From JASGDN01 sp049840815 (GTDB taxonomy: Bacteria > Chloroflexota > Chloroflexia > Thermomicrobiales > UBA6265): a DNA stretch of 64,000 bases. The notes beneath the pieces are model-generated. The model searched no databases and was not told the DNA's origin. It was given only the letters and a program-made list of their open reading frames with translations. The stretch's first letter is position 1, and each line of letters opens with the position of its first letter. The stretch is from assembly GCA_049840815.1 (NCBI GenBank), contig JASGJI010000014.1, positions 62,001 through 126,000 of the forward strand. The letters are read 5' to 3'. Positions 55,249-63,739 of the stretch are shown here, one piece after another. The translations under genes were made by a program, and so were the position numbers.

Positions 55249-56145
55249 CTAGACCTCGGACCACGCACCGATGCGGCGGAACTTGTCATGCCGGTTCGCG
55301 AGCATCGTCGCAACCGCGTCAGCATCGCCGTCTCCCAGCAATGCGTCCAGCTCGGAGAGCGTCGCCGCGATGCGGTCTCCCACCGTGCGGATCGTATCGC
55401 GCGGGGCCTCATGGGCCGGGACCGGTTCCGGGATCACCTCATCGATGATGCCGAACCCGGCGACATCCTGGGCCGTAATGCGCATCGTCGCGGCGGCTTC
55501 CTCCGCCTTGGATGCGTCCTTCCACAGGATCGCCGCGCAGGCTTCCGGCGGCGCCACGGCGTAGACCGCGTTCTCCAGCATCAGGATACGGTCGCCAACG
55601 CTGATCGCCAGCGCGCCACCGCTGCCCCCCTGCCCGATCACCACGCACACAATCGGCACCGCAGTCCCGATCATCGCCAGCAGGCTCTCGGCGATGGCCG
55701 TGCCCTGTCCGCGCTCCTCCGACCCGACACCGGGATCAGCGGCGGGCGTGTCGATGAACGTGATGATGGGGAAGCCAAACTTCTCGGCATGCGCCATCAG
55801 CCGCACCGCCTTGCGATAGCCCTCCGGACGCGGCATCCCGAAGTTGCGTTCGATATTCTCCCGCGTGTTCGTGCCGGGCTGATGCCCCATCACCATCACG
55901 GTGCGCCCCCGGAAGGTCGCCAGGCCGCCGAGCAACGCCCGGTCATCCCCGAAGGAACGGTCCCCGTGCAGCTCGATGAAATTCGAAAAGAGCTCGCGGA
56001 TGTAGTCGAGCGTATGCGGACGCTGGGGATCGCGTGCCAGGCGCACACGGTCCATCGGACTCAACGTCACCTCGGCAGGGGCATCGCCCGGTGTCACGGC
56101 CTCGGTCTCCGTGTGATCGAGGATCGCCTGATCGGAATCGCTCAT
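55249..56145 (-). CDS. accA: Acetyl-CoA carboxylase carboxyltransferase subunit alpha
   Basis: 298 residues from ATG 56145, overlapping accD by four bases. Family stretches are RVRLARDPQRPHTLDYI, FIELHGDRSFGDDRALLGGLATFRGRTVMVMGHQPG, NFGMPRPEGYRKAVRLMAHAEKFGFPIITFIDTPAADPGVGSEERGQG and QGGSGGALAI, the oxyanion glycine-rich loop. With AccD it transfers the carboxyl group from biotin to acetyl-CoA, the first step of fatty acid synthesis. The first 30 residues are divergent. It is the second gene of the accDA operon. Confidence 0.95.
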   Translation of the reverse strand: MSDSDQAILDHTETEAVTPGDAPAEVTLSPMDRVRLARDPQRPHTLDYIRELFSNFIELHGDRSFGDDRALLGGLATFRGRTVMVMGHQPGTNTRENIERNFGMPRPEGYRKAVRLMAHAEKFGFPIITFIDTPAADPGVGSEERGQGTAIAESLLAMIGTAVPIVCVVIGQGGSGGALAISVGDRILMLENAVYAVAPPEACAAILWKDASKAEEAAATMRITAQDVAGFGIIDEVIPEPVPAHEAPRDTIRTVGDRIAATLSELDALLGDGDADAVATMLANRHDKFRRIGAWSEV

Positions 56146-57068
56146 CGGTCCTCACCTCCGGTGGTGACGGCATCCGGTTGCCCATCTGGCGCCGGCATTG
56201 TGGGCGCACCGCGATAGAGATCGATCAAGGTGGCGATGGTCTCCTTCACCTCCGGACGAGGGGAAATGAGATCGATCGTCCCATGCTCGAGCATGAATTC
56301 CGCCGTCTGGAACTCCTTCGGCAGCTTCTGCTTGATCGCCTGCTCGATCACGCGCTGCCCCGCGAAGCCGATCTTGGCGTCCGGTTCGGCCATCACCACA
56401 TCGGCAATCGTGGCGTAGCTTGCCGTCACGCCGCCGTAGCACGGATCGACCAGCAGGGAGATATGGGGTAGCTGGGCACGGCCAAGCGCCTCAAAGCCAG
56501 CGACCGTCTTCGCCATCTGCATCAGGGAGAACAATCCCTCGTGCATGCGGGCACCGCCGGAGGCATTGACCGTGACCACCGGCAGCTCCTGCTCGATGGC
56601 GCGCTCGATGGCGCGGCTCATCTTCTCACCGAAGACCGACCCCATGCTCGCGCCCATGAAGTCGAAGTCGGACACGAGCAAGACCACGCGGCGCCCTTCG
56701 ATGGTGCCAACGCCAGAGATCATGGATTCGATCTCACCGGTCTTCTTCTGGGTCTTCACCAGTCGGTCGCTATATGGCCCCTGGCCATCGACGAACTGGA
56801 GCGGGTCCTCCGGCCGGAGATTCCCATCCCATTCAATGAAGGAACCGGGGTCGGTGAGCTGAGCGATGCGTTCGCGGGCACGAAGGCGGAAGTGATGGCC
56901 GCACTTGGGGCACACCTGAAGGTTGCGCTCCAGTTCGCGTGAATAAATGAGTTCGCCACACTTCGGGCACTTGACCCACAGGTCCTCGGGGATTGCCTGT
57001 TGATCGTTCCGCTCGTCCTCGCCGGTGCGAGGGCGGAACTTGCCCGTGCGTTGGAAGAAATTGCGCAT
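56142..57068 (-). CDS. accD: Acetyl-CoA carboxylase carboxyltransferase subunit beta
   Basis: 308 residues from ATG 57068, SD AGGA eight bases upstream. The N-terminal zinc ribbon is CPKCGELIYSRELERNLQVCPKCGHHF (two CxxC pairs). The crotonase-fold core includes GVGTIEGRRVVLLVSDFDFMGASMGSVFGEKMSRAIERA, NASGGARMHEGLFSLMQMAKT and PCYGGVTASYA. Forms the carboxyltransferase with AccA downstream. Biotin carboxylase and carrier genes are not in the window. Confidence 0.96.
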   Translation of the reverse strand: MRNFFQRTGKFRPRTGEDERNDQQAIPEDLWVKCPKCGELIYSRELERNLQVCPKCGHHFRLRARERIAQLTDPGSFIEWDGNLRPEDPLQFVDGQGPYSDRLVKTQKKTGEIESMISGVGTIEGRRVVLLVSDFDFMGASMGSVFGEKMSRAIERAIEQELPVVTVNASGGARMHEGLFSLMQMAKTVAGFEALGRAQLPHISLLVDPCYGGVTASYATIADVVMAEPDAKIGFAGQRVIEQAIKQKLPKEFQTAEFMLEHGTIDLISPRPEVKETIATLIDLYRGAPTMPAPDGQPDAVTTGGEDR

Positions 57069-57813
57069 TCCGAGAGTCCTCGACCAGTTCGTTCATCACG
57101 CGATCCCGATCCCATGATCGCAACCGCCCCGAGACGCATCCAGCACCGCTGCGGCAAGCGAGCGGCAGGACACGATCGTGGGAATGATGCACGGGCGACC
57201 TGGCCCATGTGTGGCTGTCAATCCGGGCGACGGGAGGACACGACACATCGCGCACAGCAGCGGTTCGCGAGCACTCGATATCATATCGGCACATCCGGAT
57301 GTTCTCCGATGCAGCGGTGCCCAACCATATCCAGCGACCGATGCACGTCCTCCCCCGCACCCGAACCGAAAACGGCCCACGCATAGAGGCGGATGCGCTG
57401 ATCGGGGTGTCCTGTGTCACCACGGTGCCGACGCGCGCAGATTGTTGGGAGGATACGGCAGCGGCACGCGCCACTTCAACCTTTATGGCCGATTCCGGGG
57501 CCTGTCGGGGCCGAAGCATGCGGGTTTCTTGCCCACACTCCACCGGACATGCCTCGCCACGCCGACGGCCCCAACCAGTTCAGGAACGAACGCACCCTCA
57601 CGGCCCCAGAACCCGAGACAAATATCCCACATAAGGTACTAGACACTTCCTATGACCAAAGGTACTATAGGTACTAGATGGTCATAGTCCTAAACGGCCA
57701 TCCCTTTCATGCACGGCCTGCTCGAGCCGCGCTTCGGGACTCTGTCGTCATCGCCGTCGCCATCCATCACCACCGAGACCGCCGCTTGCCACTCGGTTCA
57801 AGGACTTTCTCGT
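57069..57813. other. 745-base divergent region between accD and the anchor-A surface protein
   Basis: No gene was recognised. The first half carries the accDA promoter region and the second half an AT-rich regulatory cluster at 57635-57687. The stretch from 57250 to 57600 has short runs that could pair, but no clear riboswitch or tRNA. Confidence 0.5.
57635..57687. promoter_or_regulatory. GGTACTAG direct repeats within an inverted repeat
   Basis: GGTACTAG at 57635-57642, GGTACTAT at 57661-57668 and GGTACTAG at 57670-57677. The last two lie inside a CTATGACC/GGTCATAG inverted repeat (57650-57657 and 57680-57687). The same 8-mer lies at 41486 upstream of the other LPxTG gene. The spacing (126 bases before the start codon) fits an activator or alternative-sigma region. 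Confidence 0.45.
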
Positions 57814-60288
57814 ATGAAGCGCTTCACCTCTCCCACCTCCTTCATCGCGGTAGCCCTGCTCGTGATCGGCCTCGTGTCTCCGCTGGCACAGACCACGATC
57901 TTCGCCCAGGACGCGACGCCGGTCGCGGGCAATTCCGAAGGCATTGAGACCCCGGTGGACATCGCGACAGACATCCCCGAAGAGACCGCGGCCCCGGCGC
58001 AGCCGAGCCCGACCTCGACGACCACGGTCGAGCCAGCTCCGACCGACGTCATCACCGAGCCCTCCACCGAGGAGCCGACCGCCGCGCCAACGGCAACCGG
58101 GACTCCCGGCAATGCCATCGCGGGGACGCCTGCCGCGACCGACGTGGCCACCGGAGCCAGCACGCCGGTGGCTGCCGATGAGATGACCTTCGGCGCGGCC
58201 CTGGCGGATGACGAAACGATCTCCGCGGCGGCACTCACCGCCACGCCAACCGATCTGGGCAGCGCGATGGGGTTCAACCTCTTCGTGCTGGGCGACATGA
58301 CTGGCGTCAACGGCGATACCGAAGGCTGCCTGGCGGTTGGCGGGAATGCCTCGCTCCAGAGTTGGGGGGTGAACAATCACGGCGTCACCTGCTCGTCCGC
58401 GCTGGTCATCGGCGGCAACGGATCGGGGAGCGGCGAGGTCGATGGCAACATCACCTACGGCGGCACGTTCACCGGCATCAACACCAAGAATGGATCGGCG
58501 TCCCAGGGCACCACCCAGTACTTCAACGATGCCACGGAGTACTTCAACGCGCTCTCCGCCAATCTGGCGACGCAGCCGGTGAACGGCACGGCGGTGTTCC
58601 AGCCCTGGGGAACCCTCACCCTGACGGCAAATGCCGGAGCGGGCGACACGGTGGTCTTCACGATCGACAGCGCGAGCATTCCAATGAAGTCGGACTGGAG
58701 CACGGGCAAGGAAGTGAAGATTCCGGCAATCGGCCAGATCGACTTCGCGAATGTGCCGGCCGGGGCGACGGTCATCATCAACATCACCGGATCCGCACCG
58801 ATCACCTTCACCGGTGGACAGATGTTCCCCGCGAACAAGCAGAAGGTGTTGATCAACGCGCCAGACGCGACATCGATCACGTCCACCAGCTACACGATTC
58901 AGGGGAGCGTGCTCGCGCCGAAGGCCACGCTGACCATCAGCAATGGCAACCTCGAAGGCCAGGGCGTCTTCAATTCCGTGCGGGCGACGGGAGGCGGCGA
59001 ATTCCATAATTACCCCTTCACCGGCACGATCCCGCAGCCGAAGACAACGCCAACCCCGGCTCCCACGACGCCGGCACCGACCCGGACACCGGTCGCCCCG
59101 TCTCCCACCCCGGTGACCCCGACGAACACACCGGTTGCCACGGCTACCGCGACCAATACTCCCGTCCCCACGAACACGCCGGTCCCAACCAATACTCCGA
59201 CACAAACCGCCACGGCAACAGCGACGCAGACGAACACACCGATCCCAACCAGCACTCCAACCAACACCCTGACAGCGACGGCAACGAACACGCCAACGGA
59301 AACCCTCATCCCAACGAGCACGCCAACCAACACCCTTGTGCCCACCGCCACGGCGACGGAAACCCTCGTCCCCACGAACACACCGACTCAGGTGCCGACG
59401 AATACCCCGGTTCCGACTGCGACCGAGACCGCCGTCCCGACCAACACGCCTGTACCAACCAGCACTCCGACGCAGACAGCTACGGCTACGGCTACGGCTA
59501 CGAACACGCCTATCCCAACGAGTACGCCAACCAGCACGCCAGAGCCAACCGCTACCAACACGCCGACTCAGGTGCCGACGAACACCCCGGAATCGACCGC
59601 TACGGCCACGGAAACCCTTGTTCCCACCGCCACCAACACACCCACAGCCACAGCCACAGCCACAGCCACCGCCACCGCCACCGCCACCGCCACCGCCACC
59701 GCCACCGAGACATTGACGCCGACGAATACGCCGGAGCCGACGGCCACCGAGACCACCGCCCCCACGAGCACCCCGACAGAGGAGCCAGCCAATACGCCGA
59801 CCGCCACCACGGTCCCGACGAATACTCCGACCGAAACGCCCGAGCCGACGGCGACTGCCACCATGGTCCCGACGTATGCGACCCCAAGCGGCGGCCAGGT
59901 CGACGAAACGCCGACCCCGACCCCGTCCACACCCACGTCCGCCACACCGGAACCGAGCGCCACGGCTACGACCGTTCCAACCAATACCCCGACGGCTCCC
60001 GCGACGTCCGTCCCGACGGAAACCCCGGTCACCCCGGCCCAGCCGACCGAGCCGACGACACCTCCGAGCACGACGCCGGTTGTCACCAGCACGCCGGGTA
60101 GCACCGATCCCGCCACCACGACGCCGAACGGACCGACGGCAAGTCCCGTGACGGTGACAGAACTCCCGGTGACGGGATCGGGCGAGACACCGGCAGCACC
60201 CACGCAGACGCCGGTCGCCTGGATCGCCTTCACCTCCGCCATCCTGCTCGCCGGAGCACTCGGCGTGCGAACCCTCCGCCGCCGCTAA
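57814..60288 (+). CDS. Choice-of-anchor-A surface protein with NTPT stalk and LPxTG
   Basis: 824 residues from ATG 57814, SD AAGGA nine bases upstream. The signal peptide ends about residue 32 (SPLAQTTIFAQ). A Pro/Thr-rich spacer is followed by a choice-of-anchor A domain (about 150-400) that starts GSAMGFNLFVLGDMTGVNGDTEGCLAVGGNAS. A Thr/Pro stalk with NTPT and TATA units fills about 410-770. The end carries LPVTG about 40 residues before a membrane helix and an RTLRRR tail. It should be displayed at the cell surface by a sortase (no sortase gene in the window). It is related in design to the broken protein at 38594. Confidence 0.85.
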   Translation: MKRFTSPTSFIAVALLVIGLVSPLAQTTIFAQDATPVAGNSEGIETPVDIATDIPEETAAPAQPSPTSTTTVEPAPTDVITEPSTEEPTAAPTATGTPGNAIAGTPAATDVATGASTPVAADEMTFGAALADDETISAAALTATPTDLGSAMGFNLFVLGDMTGVNGDTEGCLAVGGNASLQSWGVNNHGVTCSSALVIGGNGSGSGEVDGNITYGGTFTGINTKNGSASQGTTQYFNDATEYFNALSANLATQPVNGTAVFQPWGTLTLTANAGAGDTVVFTIDSASIPMKSDWSTGKEVKIPAIGQIDFANVPAGATVIINITGSAPITFTGGQMFPANKQKVLINAPDATSITSTSYTIQGSVLAPKATLTISNGNLEGQGVFNSVRATGGGEFHNYPFTGTIPQPKTTPTPAPTTPAPTRTPVAPSPTPVTPTNTPVATATATNTPVPTNTPVPTNTPTQTATATATQTNTPIPTSTPTNTLTATATNTPTETLIPTSTPTNTLVPTATATETLVPTNTPTQVPTNTPVPTATETAVPTNTPVPTSTPTQTATATATATNTPIPTSTPTSTPEPTATNTPTQVPTNTPESTATATETLVPTATNTPTATATATATATATATATATATETLTPTNTPEPTATETTAPTSTPTEEPANTPTATTVPTNTPTETPEPTATATMVPTYATPSGGQVDETPTPTPSTPTSATPEPSATATTVPTNTPTAPATSVPTETPVTPAQPTEPTTPPSTTPVVTSTPGSTDPATTTPNGPTASPVTVTELPVTGSGETPAAPTQTPVAWIAFTSAILLAGALGVRTLRRR
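59040..60140. repeat. Thr/Pro-coding repeat region
   Basis: Imperfect short repeats of 6-12 bases encode N-T-P-V-P-T and T-A-T-A-T units, including a (CCACCG)n run near 59660-59705. The coding is on the plus strand inside the choice-of-anchor protein. Confidence 0.8.
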
Positions 60289-60310
60289 TCCCGGCTCCAA
60301 GGCCCCTGAA

Positions 60311-60353
60311 GCAGACCGCCCCCGGATGATCGAATCATCCGGGGGCGGTCTGC
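60311..60353 (+). terminator. 20-bp hairpin terminator
   Basis: Arms 60311-60330 and 60334-60353 with a CGA loop start 22 bases after the surface-protein stop. Confidence 0.8.
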
Positions 60354-60468
60354 GCTACGAACAATCGGGCAGCGGAACGCGAGTGTGTGGACACCGCTCG
60401 CTGACCTTGGCATCATTCCCATACCATCATGGGCGCATTCGTCCATCGCTTCGTCAAGGATTCCTCCC

Positions 60469-60753
60469 ATGCCCGCCCTCTCATCACTCGATCCTCGCCA
60501 ACGCAAGTGGCTCACCGGCTTCCTGGTCGGACTCTCCTTCGGGCTCATCTTCGCGGCGCTCTCGCCCAACGTCTGGTGGGCCGGAGTGATCGGGGGACTG
60601 GCGTTTGGCCTGGTGGTCGGGAAGCTCTTCATGCTCGACGAACGACGGGACGAAGAAGTGCAGCGCATTTCTCGCAGCCCACTCGCCGATCCGCACGAGA
60701 TCATCGGGATCGCGATTCCGCTAGATATCGACGCGGACACCCCTGCGCGATAG
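60469..60753 (+). CDS. Small membrane protein
   Basis: 94 residues from ATG 60469, SD AAGGA eight bases upstream. Two hydrophobic segments (WLTGFLVGLSFGLIFAAL and WWAGVIGGLAFGLVVGKLF) form a hairpin-like membrane anchor. The acidic cytoplasmic tail (LDERRDEEVQRI, then IGIAIPLDIDADTPAR) has no recognised motif. The family is unknown to me. It is followed after 155 bases by an MFS gene on the same strand. Confidence 0.65.
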   Translation: MPALSSLDPRQRKWLTGFLVGLSFGLIFAALSPNVWWAGVIGGLAFGLVVGKLFMLDERRDEEVQRISRSPLADPHEIIGIAIPLDIDADTPAR

Positions 60754-60908
60754 CGACCACTCCTCCCATACATTCCCCACGCATTCCTGCCACACGGTGA
60801 CGTGCGCCGGATCGTCGTGCGATGATCCACGTGGGCACATTGCACGATCGCGCCGCATCGGCGTTGTGCGCCCTCTTCCTCCGCTCATCGACGACCGCAC
60901 AGGGCACC

Positions 60909-62234
60909 ATGACTGCAGCCTCCACCGCACCAGCGCCATCTGCCCGACCGCCGGGGTATCGGGATCTCCTCTCGCTCCCTGGTGCCCGGGACTTCTTCAT
61001 CGCGGGCTGCATAGGCCGCATCCCCCTCGCCATGCGGGCGATGGGCTGCGTGTTGCTGGTGCAACTGGTGACCGGATCGTATGGTCTCGCCGGTCTTGTG
61101 GGCGCGGTGCAGACATTGGTCGGGGCGTTCGCGGCGCCGAGCATCGGGCGCGTTGCCGATCGCTACGGAGAGCGGACAATCCTGCTATGGGGAACACTGA
61201 TTCATGCCATCGGCATCGTCGCGCTGGTCGCGTCGGTGCATCTGGGGGCGAATCCGCTCCTGATGGTGCCATCGGCAGCCATCGTCGGCGGATCGAACAT
61301 CCCCTTCAGTTCCCTGAGTCGCGCGCGGTGGACACGCAAGCTCGGCAGCCGAGGCCCCGCGCTGGAGCGCGCCTATTCGCTGGAGAGCATGGCCGACGAG
61401 ATGGGCTTCGTGATCGGTCCCCTGCTGGTAGTGCCACTCTGCGTGGTCGTCGATCCGGCAGCAGGCGTCCTCGCAGCACTGGGATTTACGATCATTGCGG
61501 CGGCCATGCTGCTGCGATTGCCGGATACCCGGAAGGCAGCTGCCTCGGCAGAGGTGCGCCTGGCACCGCGCCAGAGCGTGGAGACCCCTCGCTCCCCCAT
61601 CGCGATCGTGGGAATCCGCGTGGTAGTCGGGGTCCTTCTGGCGGTCGGATTCCTCTTCGGGTCGGTGGACATCATGATCGTCTCCTTCGCGGAGGACCAT
61701 GGGTCGAAGAGCGCCGTGAGCATCCTGGCGGCGCTCTTCGCCTTCGGGAGCTTTCTCGGTGCCGCCGCGTACGGCATGATCCACTGGAAAGCCCCAATCG
61801 ACCGGCGGATGAAGATCGCGATCTGGTGGTTGGCGTTGGGCACGATCCCGGTGGCGCTGGTGAGTTCGCTCGTGGGCATGGGGGCGGCAGGTGTCTTCAT
61901 CGGGCTCTCGATTTCGCCGGCGCTGATCGCGGCCAACACTGTGGTGGAGCATCTGGCGCCGAAGGGATCGGTCACGGAAGCGTTCGCATGGCTGAGTTCG
62001 GCGCTGGCATCCGGTGCGGCGCTCGGCAGCCTGGTGACGGGTGTGGTGCTCGATGAACTCGGTACCCGCACGGGGCAGACGCTTGGCCTGATCGGCGCGC
62101 TGGGTGCGGCGGTGGGCGTGATGGTCTGGGCGCAGCACTTGAAGCCACCGGCCGACGACCACACGGATTCCGATCCTGCCGGCGACGGGGGCGAGATGGC
62201 GCCGCGCCTCGTAACGTCGGCCGATCCGGCCTGA
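60909..62234 (+). CDS. MFS transporter
   Basis: 441 residues from ATG 60909; in-frame starts back to 60822 exist and the SD (CAGGG) is weak. Twelve hydrophobic segments are visible. GRVADRYGERTILLWG is the loop 2-3 signature in the first half. The central region (RLAPRQSVETPRSP) separates two six-helix halves, and SLESMADEMGFVIGPLLVVP resembles drug-exporter motif C. The substrate is unknown. No regulator is adjacent. Confidence 0.87.
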   Translation: MTAASTAPAPSARPPGYRDLLSLPGARDFFIAGCIGRIPLAMRAMGCVLLVQLVTGSYGLAGLVGAVQTLVGAFAAPSIGRVADRYGERTILLWGTLIHAIGIVALVASVHLGANPLLMVPSAAIVGGSNIPFSSLSRARWTRKLGSRGPALERAYSLESMADEMGFVIGPLLVVPLCVVVDPAAGVLAALGFTIIAAAMLLRLPDTRKAAASAEVRLAPRQSVETPRSPIAIVGIRVVVGVLLAVGFLFGSVDIMIVSFAEDHGSKSAVSILAALFAFGSFLGAAAYGMIHWKAPIDRRMKIAIWWLALGTIPVALVSSLVGMGAAGVFIGLSISPALIAANTVVEHLAPKGSVTEAFAWLSSALASGAALGSLVTGVVLDELGTRTGQTLGLIGALGAAVGVMVWAQHLKPPADDHTDSDPAGDGGEMAPRLVTSADPA

Positions 62235-62320
62235 TCGATACATACGCTTGGTAAGCGCGTCGATCTATACTGACGCGATGTCCCCTCACTGCGTGTATGG
62301 TCTTTCTGAAAGAGGATGAT

Positions 62321-62584
62321 ATGGCCGTCCGAAAACCCGAAAATCATCGCTCCGAGCGTCGACGAGGATCGTCGGTCTACACGCAACGGTTCACCCCTTC
62401 GCCATCCCAGGACCAGATGATGAATGGCGATGATGGCCGGCGGCTTCTGGACGAGAAGTCGCGGGCGTATTTCAACGTGAGCGGGGACGAGTTCGCCGAA
62501 CTCTACCGGGCCGGGGTCTACAACCTCGATCATCCCAAAGTCGCGAAACTCGGCATGCTGGTAGCCATCCTCGACGGAGACTGA
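62321..62584 (+). CDS. Unrecognised 87-residue protein, first of a gene pair
   Basis: 87 residues from ATG 62321, SD AGAGG five bases upstream. Basic N-terminus (MAVRKPENHRSERRRGSSVYTQRF), then a helical region DGRRLLDEKSRAYFNVSGDEFAELYRAGVYNL and an Ala/Leu tail. It has no signal peptide and no known domain. It ends one base before the next gene, so translation is coupled. The layout resembles toxin-antitoxin pairs, but neither protein is recognised. Confidence 0.55.
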   Translation: MAVRKPENHRSERRRGSSVYTQRFTPSPSQDQMMNGDDGRRLLDEKSRAYFNVSGDEFAELYRAGVYNLDHPKVAKLGMLVAILDGD

Positions 62585-62585
62585 G

Positions 62586-63161
62586 ATGGCCGGGAGAACC
62601 CCACGGCAAGCGGTCCGGGCGTTCTTCGCGCCGATCAAGACCGCTGTTGGCTGCGTGTCCTCACAGCCGCTTACGCTCCTCGTGGAACCCGATTTCCGGA
62701 TTGGGGCGCGTATCGGAGCGATGACGCAGAATCTGGACGCGATTCCAGTGCGGGGAACGTTAGGAACGTTCTGGATCTCGCTGGCGATCGCAGGACAGGT
62801 TGTCGAGGACGATCGGCCCGATCGCGGTCCGTTTCGTGTCATGACCACCCAATACAGCTTTACGCTTTCTGAAGATGCAGACGAAGCACGAGAGATGCTT
62901 GCCTATCATTGGACGCCAGAGGCACCCGGGGATCAGGTGCGCGCTCCGCATCTCCATGTTGGCCGAACCGTCCTCAACGATCGATACCGCGATGACCCAA
63001 TGTGTCTGCATCGGCGGCACATTCGTACCGACCGCGTGTCTGTCGAGCAATTCGCCCTCTTGTTGATCGAGGAATTTCGCGTCACGCCGCAGAACCCTCG
63101 ATGGCATAGCGTCCTGGCATCATCACACGGCACCTTTGCCCGGTATCGCCGCCCCATATAA
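62586..63161 (+). CDS. Unrecognised 191-residue protein, second of a gene pair
   Basis: 191 residues from ATG 62586, one base after the previous stop. It has a basic start, a beta-rich centre (GTFWISLAIAGQVVEDD, PFRVMTTQYSFTLSED) and a His-rich segment (APHLHVGR, then CLHRRHIRTDRVSVEQFALLLIEEFRVTP). HLH, RRH and a late SSH could form a metal or RNA-binding site. The order (beta, PHLHVG, then a helix) recalls TumE-like toxin proteins in part, but the match is too weak to name. No homologue was identified. Confidence 0.55.
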   Translation: MAGRTPRQAVRAFFAPIKTAVGCVSSQPLTLLVEPDFRIGARIGAMTQNLDAIPVRGTLGTFWISLAIAGQVVEDDRPDRGPFRVMTTQYSFTLSEDADEAREMLAYHWTPEAPGDQVRAPHLHVGRTVLNDRYRDDPMCLHRRHIRTDRVSVEQFALLLIEEFRVTPQNPRWHSVLASSHGTFARYRRPI

Positions 63162-63219
63162 GGGTCCCGTCAGTGATCTGACCACCCTGTTGGTCCCATA
63201 TCTTGGGGCATCCCCAACG

Positions 63220-63250
63220 ATATCCACATATCGACCACAACTTATCCACA
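63220..63250 (+). promoter_or_regulatory. Two DnaA-box-like sites
   Basis: ATATCCACA (63220-63228) and TTATCCACA (63242-63250), the second a perfect consensus box, lie in one orientation 22 bases apart. No dnaA, dnaN or AT-rich unwinding region is near, so an origin is not claimed. Confidence 0.35.
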
Positions 63251-63501
63251 TGTCCCGACAGTATTGTACGTACACGTCCCATCCAAACGCGATCACGCGC
63301 GACCGCAGAGTCATCCCCAAGCGCGTGATCTTGCCTCCGAGTGTCATGCGGAGCTGGGGAGCGTTCGGGTCGCTCGTAGGGACCAACCCGAAAACGATTT
63401 GGGCGATGCCGGAGGATCGAACCGTGCGTCGCTATCGGGGCCGATCCGGATTCGGCATCGAGCAGCCACACACCAGCTCCGGAACGATCTCAGCATCCTC
63501 A

Positions 63502-63543
63502 TAGACGCGCGCCCCGCAGCAATGACTGCGAGGGTCGCGTCTA
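63502..63543. repeat. Inverted-repeat element with TAGACGCG ends
   Basis: Outer arms TAGACGCG/CGCGTCTA (63502-63509 and 63536-63543) enclose CGCAG-CAATGA-CTGCG. The outer arms equal those at 33869, so it belongs to the same family but is shorter. Confidence 0.5.
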
Positions 63544-63739
63544 CGGGCAGGAAAAGGATCTGAACTGCTCTCACCTTGCCATCACGAAATGTGAACCCCA
63601 TCCCCCGCGTCCCTAGCCTCTCGACCGAACGCGGTTCTTGCCGTAGGATGACGTTGACTAGTCAGAATCTGACTACGACAGTCGTGTTCGGGCGTCGCCG
63701 TGGGGCGGGAGCGTCCGGCGAGGGATGCGAGGAGTGATG

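Larger units (their letters stand above)
63162..63739. other. 578-base gap before the window-edge gene
   Basis: It holds two DnaA-box-like sites, a TGTACGTACA palindrome (63265-63274), a small inverted-repeat element at 63502 and TGACTAGTCA (63655-63664). The last could be part of the promoter of the gene at 63740. No coding sequence was recognised. Confidence 0.5.

Noticed and set aside
57748..60300. 850-codon minus-strand frame rich in Gly and Arg
   Set aside because: It is the complement of the NTPT repeats of the surface protein.
63162..63739. Replication origin
   Set aside because: There are only two DnaA boxes, no AT-rich unwinding element and no dnaA or dnaN nearby.
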